From NCBI RefSeq assembly GCF_004340465.1, contig NZ_SLVV01000011.1, forward strand, positions 186,001-250,000: a stretch of DNA of 64,000 nt, given 5' to 3'. The DNA is from Mesobacillus foraminis (GTDB lineage Bacteria; Bacillota; Bacilli; Bacillales; Cytobacillaceae). Below the pieces are notes generated by a model, which saw nothing but the letters and a program-made list of their open reading frames with translations, had not been told where the DNA came from and ran no database searches. Shown here in pieces: positions 26,786 through 35,731 of the stretch. The position numbers were made by a program, and so were the translations under genes. Within the stretch, counting starts at the first letter, position 1; each line of letters starts with the position of its first letter.

Positions 26786-27464
26786 TGCCTTGTTTCCTCT
26801 CCTGCAATTGTGTGATTCCAACTTTCCTTCGGGAGCGTTTTCACACTCATTTGGTCTTGAAACCTATATTCAGGAGCAGAACATCACAGGGCGGGACAGC
26901 TTTGCCGAAGCACTTTCCATTTTTATAAGAAAGCAGCTGGTCTATACGGACGGACTCGCATGCAGGCTGGCCTTTGAATCATTGGAGGCAGGGGAAGATG
27001 CAAGTCTTGAGGAGCTGGACCGGCTCTTATATGTTTCCTGTCTGGCAGAGGAGTCGCGGATGGGGAACAAACGGATTGGAGAACGAATGGCTAAATTGTG
27101 CAGTGAACTTTATCCGTCTTCAGCGCTGTCCAATTATGTGGCCAGAATAAAAGCAAAACAGGCATACGGCCAGCCAGCGATTGTGTTTGCGCTAGTTGCC
27201 TATCATTTGAATGTCTCAAAAGAGACGGCGATTGGCGCGTATCTGTATGCCAATGTATCCTCTCTTATTCAGAATGCTGTCCGGGGGATTCCGCTTGGGC
27301 AAACGGATGGCCAAAAGATCTTAGTCGGAATCCAACCTCTGATCGGAAAGGCAGTCGATCAAATTTTACAATTAACGATTGAGGATTTTGGGGCTGTGAG
27401 TCCCGGGTTGGAGATTGCACAAATGCGTCATGAACGCTTGCATGTCCGATTGTTTATGTCATAA
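26778..27464 (+). CDS. ureF: Urease accessory protein UreF
   Basis: 228 residues. Opens [20 protein letters not shown], followed by [10 protein letters not shown], the UreF signature, and ends with the conserved region around [15 protein letters not shown]. It acts with UreD and UreG as the GTPase-activating scaffold for nickel insertion. I chose ATG 26778 over TTG 26766 because family proteins begin at this point. Either start overlaps ureE. Confidence 0.92.
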   Translation: MINALFPLLQLCDSNFPSGAFSHSFGLETYIQEQNITGRDSFAEALSIFIRKQLVYTDGLACRLAFESLEAGEDASLEELDRLLYVSCLAEESRMGNKRIGERMAKLCSELYPSSALSNYVARIKAKQAYGQPAIVFALVAYHLNVSKETAIGAYLYANVSSLIQNAVRGIPLGQTDGQKILVGIQPLIGKAVDQILQLTIEDFGAVSPGLEIAQMRHERLHVRLFMS

Positions 27465-27507
27465 AGCTTATGGTGTTTTTATGGAATGAAAAAAAGGAGT
27501 GGGTTGA

Positions 27508-28122
27508 ATGGAGCCAGTACGGATTGGAGTCGGAGGCCCGGTTGGTGCCGGAAAGACAATGCTAGTTGAAAAATTGACAAGGGCCCTGCACAGAGAGCTG
27601 AGCATGGCGGTTGTCACCAATGATATCTATACGAAAGAGGATGCACTGTTTTTAATGAGAAATGGTGTGTTGCCTGAGGACCGTGTCATCGGTGTGGAAA
27701 CCGGGGGCTGCCCGCATACAGCCATACGCGAGGATGCCTCAATGAATTTCGCTGCCATTGATGAATTGAAAGAACTGCATCATGGCCTGGAGTTAATATT
27801 TGTTGAAAGCGGCGGTGATAATTTGGCTGCCACCTTCAGCCCGGAACTGGTTGATTTCTCGATTTATATTATCGATGTGGCACAGGGAGAGAAGATTCCG
27901 AGGAAAGGCGGACAGGGAATGATTAAATCCGACCTGTTTATTATCAATAAGACCGATCTGGCCCCTTATGTGGGAGCGTCGCTCGAGATTATGGAGCGTG
28001 ATACAATTGCTGCCAGGGGAGAGAAGCCTTATATTTTTACCAATTTAAAAGATGGAACGGGACTGGATCAAGTTATTAAGTGGCTAAAAAGGAACGCTCT
28101 GTTAACCGGATTGGAGTCATGA
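27508..28122 (+). CDS. ureG: Urease accessory GTPase UreG
   Basis: 204-residue SIMIBI GTPase: P-loop [15 protein letters not shown] at residue 8, metal-binding [14 protein letters not shown] with the CPH motif, [16 protein letters not shown], and the NKTDLAPYV guanine-specificity motif. It supplies GTP energy for nickel transfer. ATG with AAAAGGAGTGGG. Overlaps ureD by four bases (ATGA). Confidence 0.96.
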   Translation: MEPVRIGVGGPVGAGKTMLVEKLTRALHRELSMAVVTNDIYTKEDALFLMRNGVLPEDRVIGVETGGCPHTAIREDASMNFAAIDELKELHHGLELIFVESGGDNLAATFSPELVDFSIYIIDVAQGEKIPRKGGQGMIKSDLFIINKTDLAPYVGASLEIMERDTIAARGEKPYIFTNLKDGTGLDQVIKWLKRNALLTGLES

Positions 28123-28934
28123 CCCATATTGGGCTCCTGGAGCTTACGGCCGCTAAGAAACACTCTAGAACGATAATTTCCTCCTGCTATTATGAGGGGG
28201 CTCTGAAAATCACCCGGCCTGTTTATCTTGAGAAGGATTCCCCCTCCATCTACCTTATCCATGTCGGAGGCGGGTATGTGGACGGAGACGTCTATCGGAC
28301 CAATCTAGCCCTGGAGGAGGGGGCAGAGCTTACCGTTACAACGCAGTCCTCTACGAAGGTCTATAAAACTCCCAAACAACCAGTTTGCCAATATACTGAT
28401 ATCGTTTTGGGGAAGGGGAGTGTGCTGGAATATTTGCCGGACCCCCTGATTGCCTATGAAGGGGCGAGGTTCATCCAGGAAACGGATGTGACGATAAGTG
28501 AGGGATCCAGTTTTTTTTACAGCGATATTATCACCCCGGGATGGGCGGAAGATGGCCGCTTGTTCCGCTATGACTGGATTCGTTCCAAGCTGAAAGTCTT
28601 TAAAAAGGATAAGCTTGTTCTACTTGATCATCTTCTTCTTGAGCCGGATGAAGGGCTGGGCGGAATCATGCAAATGGAGGGGTATACCCATGTGGGGACC
28701 TTCCTGATTCTTCACAGCAAGGCTGATAAGAGATTTATTGATTCTATGTATGAACTATTGTCAGAGTTGAAGGGTGATGTTCAGTTTGGCCTGTCCAGAC
28801 TGCCGGAAGACGGAGCGATTTTACGTATCCTTGCCCGCAGTTCAGGTTCTATTGAAACGATGATATCCTATGCTCACGAATATGCAAGAAGGGAATTGCT
28901 GGGCAAGGATTTCTTCTCATGGAGAAAGTATTGA
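28119..28934 (+). CDS. ureD: Urease accessory protein UreD (UreH)
   Basis: 271-residue scaffold protein of urease maturation: [34 protein letters not shown], and [14 protein letters not shown] are UreD signatures. ATG 28119 overlaps the ureG stop as ATGA. A GTG at 28080 is in frame but deeper inside ureG. It is the last gene of the operon. No urea or nickel transporter is encoded nearby. Confidence 0.94.
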   Translation: MTHIGLLELTAAKKHSRTIISSCYYEGALKITRPVYLEKDSPSIYLIHVGGGYVDGDVYRTNLALEEGAELTVTTQSSTKVYKTPKQPVCQYTDIVLGKGSVLEYLPDPLIAYEGARFIQETDVTISEGSSFFYSDIITPGWAEDGRLFRYDWIRSKLKVFKKDKLVLLDHLLLEPDEGLGGIMQMEGYTHVGTFLILHSKADKRFIDSMYELLSELKGDVQFGLSRLPEDGAILRILARSSGSIETMISYAHEYARRELLGKDFFSWRKY

Positions 28935-28956
28935 TCTTTAGCCGTTTTCCAACCTA

Positions 28957-28987
28957 AAAACACCGTCGCGGCCAGCGGCGATGTTTC
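28957..28987 (+). terminator. Urease operon terminator
   Basis: AAACACCGTCGC and GCGGCGATGTTT form a GC-rich stem, followed by CTTTTT, 23 bp after ureD. The rest of 28988-29108 shows nothing further. Confidence 0.7.
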
Positions 28988-29108
28988 TTTTTCCAACGCA
29001 AGGGCGGTTGTTATATCCGAAAGCACAGCCAAGGTGACCGAACCCGTGAAGGAAAGTCAGGTTCCGGTCATCAGCAGACTGGGGGAGAGGAAGACTTCAG
29101 CTATTTTG

Positions 29109-30029
29109 TTACGATGAACGCTGTGCTTCATAAACTTTTAGGTTGGCAAAAATTGTGCTCATAACGGGTGCGTTCAGGTGGTTCTCCTTTGCCTTCTGAA
29201 GAAGATAGCCGAAGAAGTGATCGGCTTCTGTCAGCAACCCCTTTTCCATGTCTCTTTGCAGGGAAGATTTCATGGCATAGCCTATCTGCAACAGTTTGTC
29301 CAGCTGGGTTTCCTCAATTTTATCTGCAAGAGGCGCCTTGAGCCCTCTCATGATTTTCCCCGTTTCCTGAAGCAGGGCATAAACGGTCTGCATGCCGGAT
29401 TCCTGATCCCGGATTGGGCCGACAGGAGAGCGGAAAAGGGAGGTAACCCCGCTAAGAACAGAGATAAACTGGTATTTATGCCACATCTCCTGAACAATAT
29501 GACTGGAAAGGCGGAAATTGGCTTTCGTTCCCTCAAAGGTTTCTTGCAGGCTACGTAACCGCTCCGTCATCTCCCCGGACCGTTCCCCAAACACCAGATC
29601 ATGGACGGGACTGGTTTGGATGACCCTTCCCTGATTGTCCAGTGTTGTCTCAATGAAACACAAACCCCCAAGAACTTTTTCGGTTCCAAAGGCTTCTGTT
29701 AATTCGCCGATATGGGCAATGCCATTAAGAAGCGGCAAAATCATTGTGTTTTCGGTAACATATGGCCGGATGCCTTCAATCGCCCCAGCCAAATGGTAGG
29801 CTTTTGTTGATAAAAGGACGGCATCAAATGGATCAGCTTTCTCACCACTTAGCAGGGTTTTAGGATGGAGAGTCATATCTCCATGAACACTTTCCACTTC
29901 CAAGCCGTTTTCAGCCAGCTGCTTCCTCCTGTTTTCACGGACCAGAAAAGTCACATCAACGCCTTTCTCCAGCAAGCGGCCGCCAAAGTAGCCCCCAATC
30001 CCACCGGCACCAACCATCAATATTCTCAT
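29109..30029 (-). CDS. panE: 2-dehydropantoate 2-reductase (ketopantoate reductase)
   Basis: 306 residues. Rossmann start MRILMVGAGGIGGYFGGRLL; LSTKAYHLAGAIEGIRPYV (catalytic Lys region); NGIAHIGEL with the conserved Asn; KYQFISVLSGVTSL with a second catalytic Lys; C-terminal helical domain. It reduces ketopantoate with NADPH for pantothenate and CoA. Relatives include other ketoacid or pyrroline reductases, so the exact substrate is somewhat open. It is a single gene with palindromic repeat copy 3 upstream. Confidence 0.85.
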   Translation of the reverse strand: MRILMVGAGGIGGYFGGRLLEKGVDVTFLVRENRRKQLAENGLEVESVHGDMTLHPKTLLSGEKADPFDAVLLSTKAYHLAGAIEGIRPYVTENTMILPLLNGIAHIGELTEAFGTEKVLGGLCFIETTLDNQGRVIQTSPVHDLVFGERSGEMTERLRSLQETFEGTKANFRLSSHIVQEMWHKYQFISVLSGVTSLFRSPVGPIRDQESGMQTVYALLQETGKIMRGLKAPLADKIEETQLDKLLQIGYAMKSSLQRDMEKGLLTEADHFFGYLLQKAKENHLNAPVMSTIFANLKVYEAQRSS

Positions 30030-30077
30030 GTATAAAAAACCTCCTGAAATTTGCTATAACTTATCTAACTTTACTTC

Positions 30078-30126
30078 ACTAAAGGGGGTCAGGCACCCTT
30101 TAGTGTAATGACGCGTGCCTGACCCC
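30078..30126. repeat. Palindromic repeat element, copy 3 (rearranged)
   Basis: ACTAAAGGGGGTCAGGCAC is followed by CCTTTAGTG and then GCGTGCCTGACCCC. The arms are in the opposite order to the other copies and spaced wider, as if two part copies were joined. A separate GTGCACGC-type hairpin lies at 30136-30166. The gap 30030-30303 has no gene. Confidence 0.75.
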
Positions 30127-30135
30127 GTCCATGCA

Positions 30136-30166
30136 AAAGTGCACGCGTTTAAACTGCGTGCACTTT
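30136..30166 (-). terminator. Hairpin downstream of cstA
   Basis: AAAGTGCACGC pairs with GCGTGCACTTT. It lies 140 bp after the cstA stop and also next to the repeat element, so termination is possible but not certain. Confidence 0.5.
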
Positions 30167-30303
30167 CCTGCTTAAAAGACGAATGGCTGCGTTTACTCTC
30201 CCCCTATGACCACGATGATAATCAGTGTGATTGATAGGAAATGGCCAGAGCACCCTTCCTATCTAAGGACTGCCTTGCGATAGTCGGGACGTGCAGCTGG
30301 GCA

Positions 30304-31755
30304 TTAGGCGACCTTATTCCATCCGGAGATGTCTTCGTCCAGAGGAAGATTATTTGTCCGTGCTTTCTTGGCTGCAATAAAGAACAGCGCAACAAGGATG
30401 ATGGAACCAATGAACCCGCCTATCCATGAAGACGTCATCGACATGCCGAATCCAATTTGGGCATTTAATATATAGGTTATGACCATGACAAGCATGAACG
30501 TGCCCGGCACAAGTGAGATCCAGTAGTTTTTCCTGGCGATATACAGGTACATAGCGCCAACAAAAAGGGCGATCACTGCGGTTGCCTGATTGGCCCAGCT
30601 GAAATATCTCCACAGAATGTTGAAGTCGATTTTTGTCAGGGCAAAAGAGATTACAAACAGCGGAGCAGCAATCCATAAGCGGCTTGAAAATTTCTTTTGG
30701 GCAATATTAAGATACTCTGCAATGATCATCCGTGCACTGCGGAAGGCTGTATCCCCGGAAGTGATTGGCAGGACAACCACGCCGAGCACGGCCAGTGTTC
30801 CGCCGATCGCACCAAGCATCATGGTCGATACTTCACTGACAATGGCTCCAGGTCCGCCCGCCGCAAGCAGTTCATTTAAACCGCCGTAGCCGTCAAACAG
30901 GCTCATCGCAGCAGCAGCCCAGATCATGGCAATGATTCCTTCTGCAATCATCATTCCGTAGAAAATCTTCCGGCCTTGCTGCTCTTTCTGAGTTGTACGT
31001 GAAATAATCGGGGTCTGTGTTGCATGGAAACCTGAAAGGGCACCACAAGTAATCGTAAAGAAAATCAGCGGAAAAATAGGTGCGTTATCAGGATGGAAAT
31101 TAGTCAAGGACAGTTCCGGAATCGGAGCTCCTGTAACGATTAGACCAATTCCGACTCCAAGAGCACTTATGACAAGCAAGGCCCCGAAGTATGGATAAAG
31201 GCGGCCAATAATTTTATCAACTGGCAATAGAGTGGCCAGGATGTAGTAAATAAATATAGCTGCAACAATAATACCAAGCGCGATTTTCCCGTCCATCAAG
31301 ACGTGAAGCAAGCTGGCCGGTGTTGAAACAAATACAGTTCCCACAAGCAAAAGGAGCAAAACAGCGAAAGCATTTACAACGTGCTTCATTACTTTCCCTA
31401 AAAATTTGCTTGCAAGCTCGGGCAAGTGGGCCCCGCGATTCCGAATGGAAATCATTCCTGTTAAATAATCATGAACCGCCCCGGCAAAGATGCAGCCCAC
31501 CACAATCCAGATAAAAGCAACTGGTCCGTAAAGCGCTCCCATAATTGGTCCGAAAATCGGCCCGGTCCCGGCGATATTTAATAATTGAATTAATGAATTC
31601 TTAGGAGTGCTCATCGGGACATAGTCGACGCCATCGTTGTTGACATAAGCCGGAGTTGCCCTTTCTTCCTTTACCCCAAACACTTTTTCAACAAATTTGC
31701 CGTACGTAAAATAACCAATAACCAACAGGACAATCCCTGCCAAAAATGTATACAT
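30304..31755 (-). CDS. cstA: CstA-family transporter (pyruvate/peptide, BtsT-like)
   Basis: 483 residues, mostly membrane helices. Carries CstA hallmarks: YVPMSTPKNSLIQLLNIAGTGPI in pieces, GAVHDYLTGMISIRNRG, GFHATQTPIISRTTQKE, ITSGDTAFRSARMIIAE. The family includes E. coli BtsT (pyruvate/H+ symporter) and CstA (peptides and pyruvate). At 483 it is shorter than the approximately 700-residue E. coli forms. A LytS/LytT-type two-component system is encoded directly upstream in the same direction, as with btsSR. A perfect cre lies at the promoter, so glucose should repress it. Substrate pyruvate is an inference. Confidence 0.85.
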   Translation of the reverse strand: MYTFLAGIVLLVIGYFTYGKFVEKVFGVKEERATPAYVNNDGVDYVPMSTPKNSLIQLLNIAGTGPIFGPIMGALYGPVAFIWIVVGCIFAGAVHDYLTGMISIRNRGAHLPELASKFLGKVMKHVVNAFAVLLLLLVGTVFVSTPASLLHVLMDGKIALGIIVAAIFIYYILATLLPVDKIIGRLYPYFGALLVISALGVGIGLIVTGAPIPELSLTNFHPDNAPIFPLIFFTITCGALSGFHATQTPIISRTTQKEQQGRKIFYGMMIAEGIIAMIWAAAAMSLFDGYGGLNELLAAGGPGAIVSEVSTMMLGAIGGTLAVLGVVVLPITSGDTAFRSARMIIAEYLNIAQKKFSSRLWIAAPLFVISFALTKIDFNILWRYFSWANQATAVIALFVGAMYLYIARKNYWISLVPGTFMLVMVITYILNAQIGFGMSMTSSWIGGFIGSIILVALFFIAAKKARTNNLPLDEDISGWNKVA

Positions 31756-31783
31756 GATTTCTCCCCCTTACAAGGAAATTAAA

Positions 31784-31797
31784 TGAATGCGTTTACA
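31784..31797 (-). promoter_or_regulatory. CcpA cre site at the cstA start point
   Basis: TGTAAACGCATTCA on the minus strand is an exact fit to TGNAANCGNWNNCA. It lies just downstream of the -10, a repressing position. Confidence 0.8.
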
Positions 31798-31802
31798 TTT
31801 TT

Positions 31803-31808
31803 ATTATA
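31803..31808 (-). promoter_or_regulatory. cstA -10 box
   Basis: TATAAT on the minus strand, in TCTATTATAATAAAAATG. There is no recognisable -35 (CCCCTA at the expected place), consistent with a promoter that needs an activator. Confidence 0.65.
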
Positions 31809-31839
31809 ATAGACTCAAAGAATAATAGGGGCTTTTAAG

Positions 31840-31870
31840 ATTAACAGGTAGAAAAACAAGGTTAACATGT
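31840..31870 (-). promoter_or_regulatory. Direct repeats, candidate LytTR response-regulator site
   Basis: On the minus strand ATGTTAACC and CTGTTAATC are 21 bp apart, about two helical turns, upstream of the -35 position of cstA. LytTR regulators typically bind two such 9-bp repeats containing GTT. The neighbouring LytT-type protein is the obvious candidate. Confidence 0.5.
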
Positions 31871-31899
31871 TTTAAAACAGGATTAAGATGCGATAGAAG

Positions 31900-32640
31900 T
31901 TAAATTTCCAATCGCATCCTGAGTGCTTTTACATAATTCCGGCTAACCGACAGCCTTTCGTCTTCTCCTTCTATTTGAAGCTGATAGGCCCCGTTGAACC
32001 AGGGAGTAAGCCGTGTTACATAATCGAGGTTCACGACGTAGCTTTTGTGGATTCGGAAAAAATGGTAGGAGCTCAGCCTTGCTTCTAAATCTTTTAGCGG
32101 AGTTTTTGTCTCAAATTTTCCTGTTTTCGTAATGAGCTTTGTGACCTTTTCGTCCCTGTAGAGATAAAGGATTTCATTCGGATCAAGATAAAAGATTTCT
32201 CCATCAGCTTCAACGGCCAGTTTTCCTCCGGAGGACCTGCCAGCATCCGCTTCGATCACTGGATTTAGCTTTTTTTCGACTCGGTCAACTGTTTCCTTCA
32301 ATTGATCCTCTTCATAAGGTTTCAATAAATAGTCAACCGCATTATAACGGAATGCTTCAGCTGCAAACTGAGGATAGGCTGTAGCAAAGACAATCAGCGG
32401 AACCTTTTTGAATTCACTTAAGGCCTTTGCTGCTTCCATTCCATTCATTTTTGGCATTTCTACATCTAAAAAAACAACATCAGGCTGAAGCTGCAAAGCT
32501 TTCATGATCGCTGCCTCTCCTGATTCGGCTTCCCCCGCAATTTGAATGGAAGGGAAGGCCCCCAGAAGATGCTTGAGCTCTTCCCGGCTATATGGTTCAT
32601 CGTCAACAATAAGAGTTTTAATTCTGTCTTCCATTTTCAT
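31900..32640 (-). CDS. LytTR-family response regulator (LytT/BtsR-like)
   Basis: 246 residues: receiver domain about 8-125 (VDDEPYSREEL, phospho-acceptor D59 in VVFLDVEMPKMNG, ATAYPQFAAEAF, LKPYEEDQLKE) and a C-terminal LytTR DNA-binding domain from about 145 (RDEKVTKLITKTG, FFRIHKSYVVNLDYV). The ATG overlaps the kinase stop by four bases. Likely activates the cstA gene 145 bp downstream. It may also control other pyruvate or murein-related targets, as LytT does in Bacillus. Confidence 0.9.
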   Translation of the reverse strand: MKMEDRIKTLIVDDEPYSREELKHLLGAFPSIQIAGEAESGEAAIMKALQLQPDVVFLDVEMPKMNGMEAAKALSEFKKVPLIVFATAYPQFAAEAFRYNAVDYLLKPYEEDQLKETVDRVEKKLNPVIEADAGRSSGGKLAVEADGEIFYLDPNEILYLYRDEKVTKLITKTGKFETKTPLKDLEARLSSYHFFRIHKSYVVNLDYVTRLTPWFNGAYQLQIEGEDERLSVSRNYVKALRMRLEI

Positions 32641-34370
32641 TCATCCCCATCATATGGAATGGAAAAGGCAATTTCCGTGCCTGTATCCTGCTGGCTTTTA
32701 ATTTTTAATTCCGCATCTTCACCGAACATCATTGTGAGCCTCCTGTTTACGTTGTAAAGGGCAAGGCCTGTGCCTGTATCGGAAGGAATGGGGGATTTGC
32801 CTATCTGGCTGGCCCGCAGGCTGTCCATCCCGTGTCCATTATCTTCTACCTTTACATAGGTGGCTCGTTTGCACTTTTTAATGGTGATTTTAATTCTGCA
32901 GTCTGATTCCTTATTTTTTATCCCATGCTTGATTGCGTTTTCGACAATGGGCTGCAGGGTCAGAGGTGGAATATATTTTAACAGTGCACCAGGATCAATC
33001 TCATAAATAACCTCCAGCTTATCGGCAAATCTTGCTTCTTCAAGCTCCAAATAGGCTTTTACATGCTTTAATTCCTGCTCAAGAGAAGTCATCGTATGGG
33101 TCGTGACATTAAGGTTCTGCCGCAAGTAATGGGACAGTGAGACAAGAAGCTTTCTTGCTTTGGCCGGGTCAATCCGCACAAGGGAAACGATGGTGTTTAA
33201 GGTGTTGAACAGGAAGTGGGGGCTGATTTGGGCCTGAAGGGCTTTGATTTCCGCTTCCTTAGCCAGCTGGCGGGCTTTGTCTGCCTCGGCAATTTCCAGC
33301 TGGCTGCTCAGAAGTGAGCTAAGACCTGTGATCACTTCCATAGTGACATTTGTGATTTCTTTCTCGGTGGCAAAATAAAATTTCAACGTTCCAATCGTGG
33401 TATCCCTCTGTTTTAAAGGAGCAATCACAACGGCCCCAAGCGGGCAGCCCTCCACCCGGCAGTGAATGGATCGCTGGTTGGCAATGACGATTTCCCCCTG
33501 CTTGATCGCATCCATCGTAATCTGTGTCTGGATCAGATTCTCCGCCCGATGATGGTCATAACCCAGCCCGACATGGGCCAGGATTTCCTTTAAATCGGTC
33601 ATGGCGACGGCGCTTGTTTTGATTTCATTATGAAGGATATGGCACACTGCCTTTGCTGAATCAGGATTAAGGCCGTTCCGAAGGTGGGCCAATGTTTTAT
33701 CAGCAATGCGAAGTGTTTTCTGCGCCTGGATCGCCCCTGCTTTTTCCTCCTCGTTCACCACGCTTTTTATGATCAGCAGAAAAAGGGCAGAGCCAATTCC
33801 ATTTGCAAGAATCATCGGCAAGCCAATGATTTCAACCAGGGTCCTTGCTTGTTCAAATGGACGGGAGATAAGCAAAATAACAAGCATCTGAAGGGTTTCG
33901 GCAAGGGCTCCAATAAAAAAGGCCGAGCTGAGCCTGACATGGTTGTTCCTGTGGAACGCTCCTGATACGATGCCGGCAATAATGGCCGCAAGCCCACAGG
34001 ATAAAGCGGTGAAGCCTCCCAGGGTAAAGCGGTGGAGTCCTGCGATCAGTCCGGCGCCAATTCCGACTTTATACCCTCCCAGAAGCCCTGCCAGGACAAC
34101 GCCGATCACTCTTGAGTTGGCAATTGCTTCGTCTGTTGCCAGGCCAGAAGTCCACCGGTTAAATTGAAGGCTCTCGGTATCCAGGCTCAGCCCTGTATAG
34201 GTGCCGATGATTCCGAAAAAGCCGAAAAACACGATGGCGGTAAACTGCTGCCGTTTGCTCAGTTTTTCCTGGTAAATCATATCCCGGAAAAATTGAAATC
34301 TCGTCAATATGAAGGCTATCGTGACAATAATTCCAAGCCTTTCCACCATTGTGATTAATAGTTCAAACAT
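32637..34370 (-). CDS. LytS/BtsS-type sensor histidine kinase
   Basis: 577 residues. N-terminal 5TM-5TMR_LYT sensor (about 1-170; GTYTGLSLDTES, NSRVIGVVLAGLLGG, YKVGIGAGLIAGLHR), a GAF domain (about 220-350), the His_kinase domain with phospho-acceptor H385 in ISPHFLFNTLN, and an ATPase domain with PIVENAIKHGIKN (N box) and VEDNGHGM. Family members sense extracellular pyruvate (BtsS, B. subtilis LytS). GAF Cys residues in HCRVEGCPLGAVV might add redox sensing. Paired with the response regulator and with cstA. Confidence 0.9.
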   Translation of the reverse strand: MFELLITMVERLGIIVTIAFILTRFQFFRDMIYQEKLSKRQQFTAIVFFGFFGIIGTYTGLSLDTESLQFNRWTSGLATDEAIANSRVIGVVLAGLLGGYKVGIGAGLIAGLHRFTLGGFTALSCGLAAIIAGIVSGAFHRNNHVRLSSAFFIGALAETLQMLVILLISRPFEQARTLVEIIGLPMILANGIGSALFLLIIKSVVNEEEKAGAIQAQKTLRIADKTLAHLRNGLNPDSAKAVCHILHNEIKTSAVAMTDLKEILAHVGLGYDHHRAENLIQTQITMDAIKQGEIVIANQRSIHCRVEGCPLGAVVIAPLKQRDTTIGTLKFYFATEKEITNVTMEVITGLSSLLSSQLEIAEADKARQLAKEAEIKALQAQISPHFLFNTLNTIVSLVRIDPAKARKLLVSLSHYLRQNLNVTTHTMTSLEQELKHVKAYLELEEARFADKLEVIYEIDPGALLKYIPPLTLQPIVENAIKHGIKNKESDCRIKITIKKCKRATYVKVEDNGHGMDSLRASQIGKSPIPSDTGTGLALYNVNRRLTMMFGEDAELKIKSQQDTGTEIAFSIPYDGDE

Positions 34371-34465
34371 ATGCGGCTTCTCCTTTAAAAGGCGGGGTAG
34401 GATAAAGATTGATGGACATGTTCTAATGCCATTATTTTAAAGGAAAAAAAGTAAATGGAAAAGGC

Positions 34466-34504
34466 AAGTGGCCCCCTTTAGCAAGTAAAGGGGGCCACGC
34501 ACTT
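34466..34504. repeat. Palindromic repeat element, copy 4 (variant)
   Basis: AAGTGGCCCCCTTTAGCAAG followed by TAAAGGGGGCCACGCACTT. The core CCCCCTTTA is conserved but TGACC is replaced by TGGCC on both arms, a compensated change that keeps the stem. Confidence 0.8.
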
Positions 34505-34515
34505 GAAGATGTGTT

Positions 34516-35376
34516 TCAGTGCAAGTAGATATTTCCGCTGGAGACATCCAGGTTAATTTTATGGGTGCCGGAGCCATGAGTTCCTGACAGGCGGTTTTTC
34601 CCTGAGCTTTTGTCCGTCAGCTGGAAGTCATTGTTGACGCTTCCGCTGCTCACTTTGCTGTTAAGGGTAAAGTCCGCATCATCGGGAAGGTTTAGATCGG
34701 CTTTTCCTGAGCTTACTTCAATTTCAGCAGGGCCAGTTAGTTTTTTCACTTCCAGATTCAGCTCTCCGGATGAAACCTCTGCTTCAAAAGCCCCAGTATA
34801 ATCTTCGGCATGGAGACTTCCTGAACTGACTTCAAAGGATCCGAATTTGGCTGACAAGGAATTCACCTTCATAAATCCCGATGAAATATCATGTTCAACA
34901 TGGTTGGCCTTGATGTTCTGGACCTCCATCCTGCCTGAGCCAACATTCAGAGATAACTTATTAAGCTGATAAGGGTCCTTTGCAGAATCACCGGCAAATT
35001 CAAGCGAACCTGATCCTACTTTTATGTTCATATCCTGGTCATAATCCTCAGGAATATAAAGTTTCAGGTCTCCTCTTTGCTTAAAGGAGAAGAATCCGAA
35101 ACGCGGCCCTTTGGCTGTCACGACAATCTTATCGCCTTTTTGGTCCACCTCTACTTTTCCTTTGCCGTCATACTCTGCTTTTACATCGCTTCTTTTGTCA
35201 GGAATAATGATTGTATGGATACTTGAGGTGTTAATAGAGATTTCGTCAGTCCTTTCTGAGACGGCCGCTTCCATGGCACCGTTCCCCAGTCCAATCCAGT
35301 TTAAAATTGGCAGGCTGGATATAACAATATACAGCCCTGTGATTACTAAAAAGATTGCAAGAATTTTTTTAAACAT
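34516..35376 (-). CDS. DUF4097 (LiaG-like) membrane-anchored protein
   Basis: 286 residues: an N-terminal helix (FKKILAIFLVITGLYIVISS) and a long series of short beta strands with Ser-Ser-Gly turns (VSSGSLHAEDYTG, VSSGELNLEV, VSSGKADLNL, VSSGSVNNDF). This is the DUF4097 beta-solenoid pattern found in LiaG and related envelope proteins. ATG 35376 was chosen over earlier in-frame starts because GGGAGTGGAG is its ribosome binding site. No sensor or sigma factor gene is adjacent. Confidence 0.75.
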   Translation of the reverse strand: MFKKILAIFLVITGLYIVISSLPILNWIGLGNGAMEAAVSERTDEISINTSSIHTIIIPDKRSDVKAEYDGKGKVEVDQKGDKIVVTAKGPRFGFFSFKQRGDLKLYIPEDYDQDMNIKVGSGSLEFAGDSAKDPYQLNKLSLNVGSGRMEVQNIKANHVEHDISSGFMKVNSLSAKFGSFEVSSGSLHAEDYTGAFEAEVSSGELNLEVKKLTGPAEIEVSSGKADLNLPDDADFTLNSKVSSGSVNNDFQLTDKSSGKNRLSGTHGSGTHKINLDVSSGNIYLH

Positions 35377-35575
35377 GAACTCCACTCCCATTCTTTTAAG
35401 CCGTGCTGTTTTCCTACTACCATCATATTCCACTTGCCGTTATCCCTCAATGAACCGGAGCACGAAATTCTGCTAGGACCTGAGACCGAAGCATGATTCC
35501 GCCCTGGAGAAGAGGTTGCCTTAGCTTAATGCTTTCGGGGTGTGAAATTGAGGTGGCGCTCTTATCCAAATAATG

Positions 35576-35600
35576 GTTTTCTCCGTCAGATGTTGGGTAG
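35576..35600 (+). promoter_or_regulatory. Candidate SigB-type promoter of katE
   Basis: GTTTTC and GGGTAG are separated by 13 bases, near the SigB consensus GTTTAA-N12-15-GGGTAT. B. subtilis katE is a classic SigB gene. It lies 130 bp before the start. Confidence 0.4.
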
Positions 35601-35731
35601 AGGATAATAGCCTGGCAAATTGCAGGGCTGCCGCTTGGTTGTGCGAATTTTTGCTTGTATTCGTTACATACATAAAGGAATGCAATTTTTAAAGGCGGCA
35701 TTGTAAAGTGATGATGGAGGGATATCAAAGA

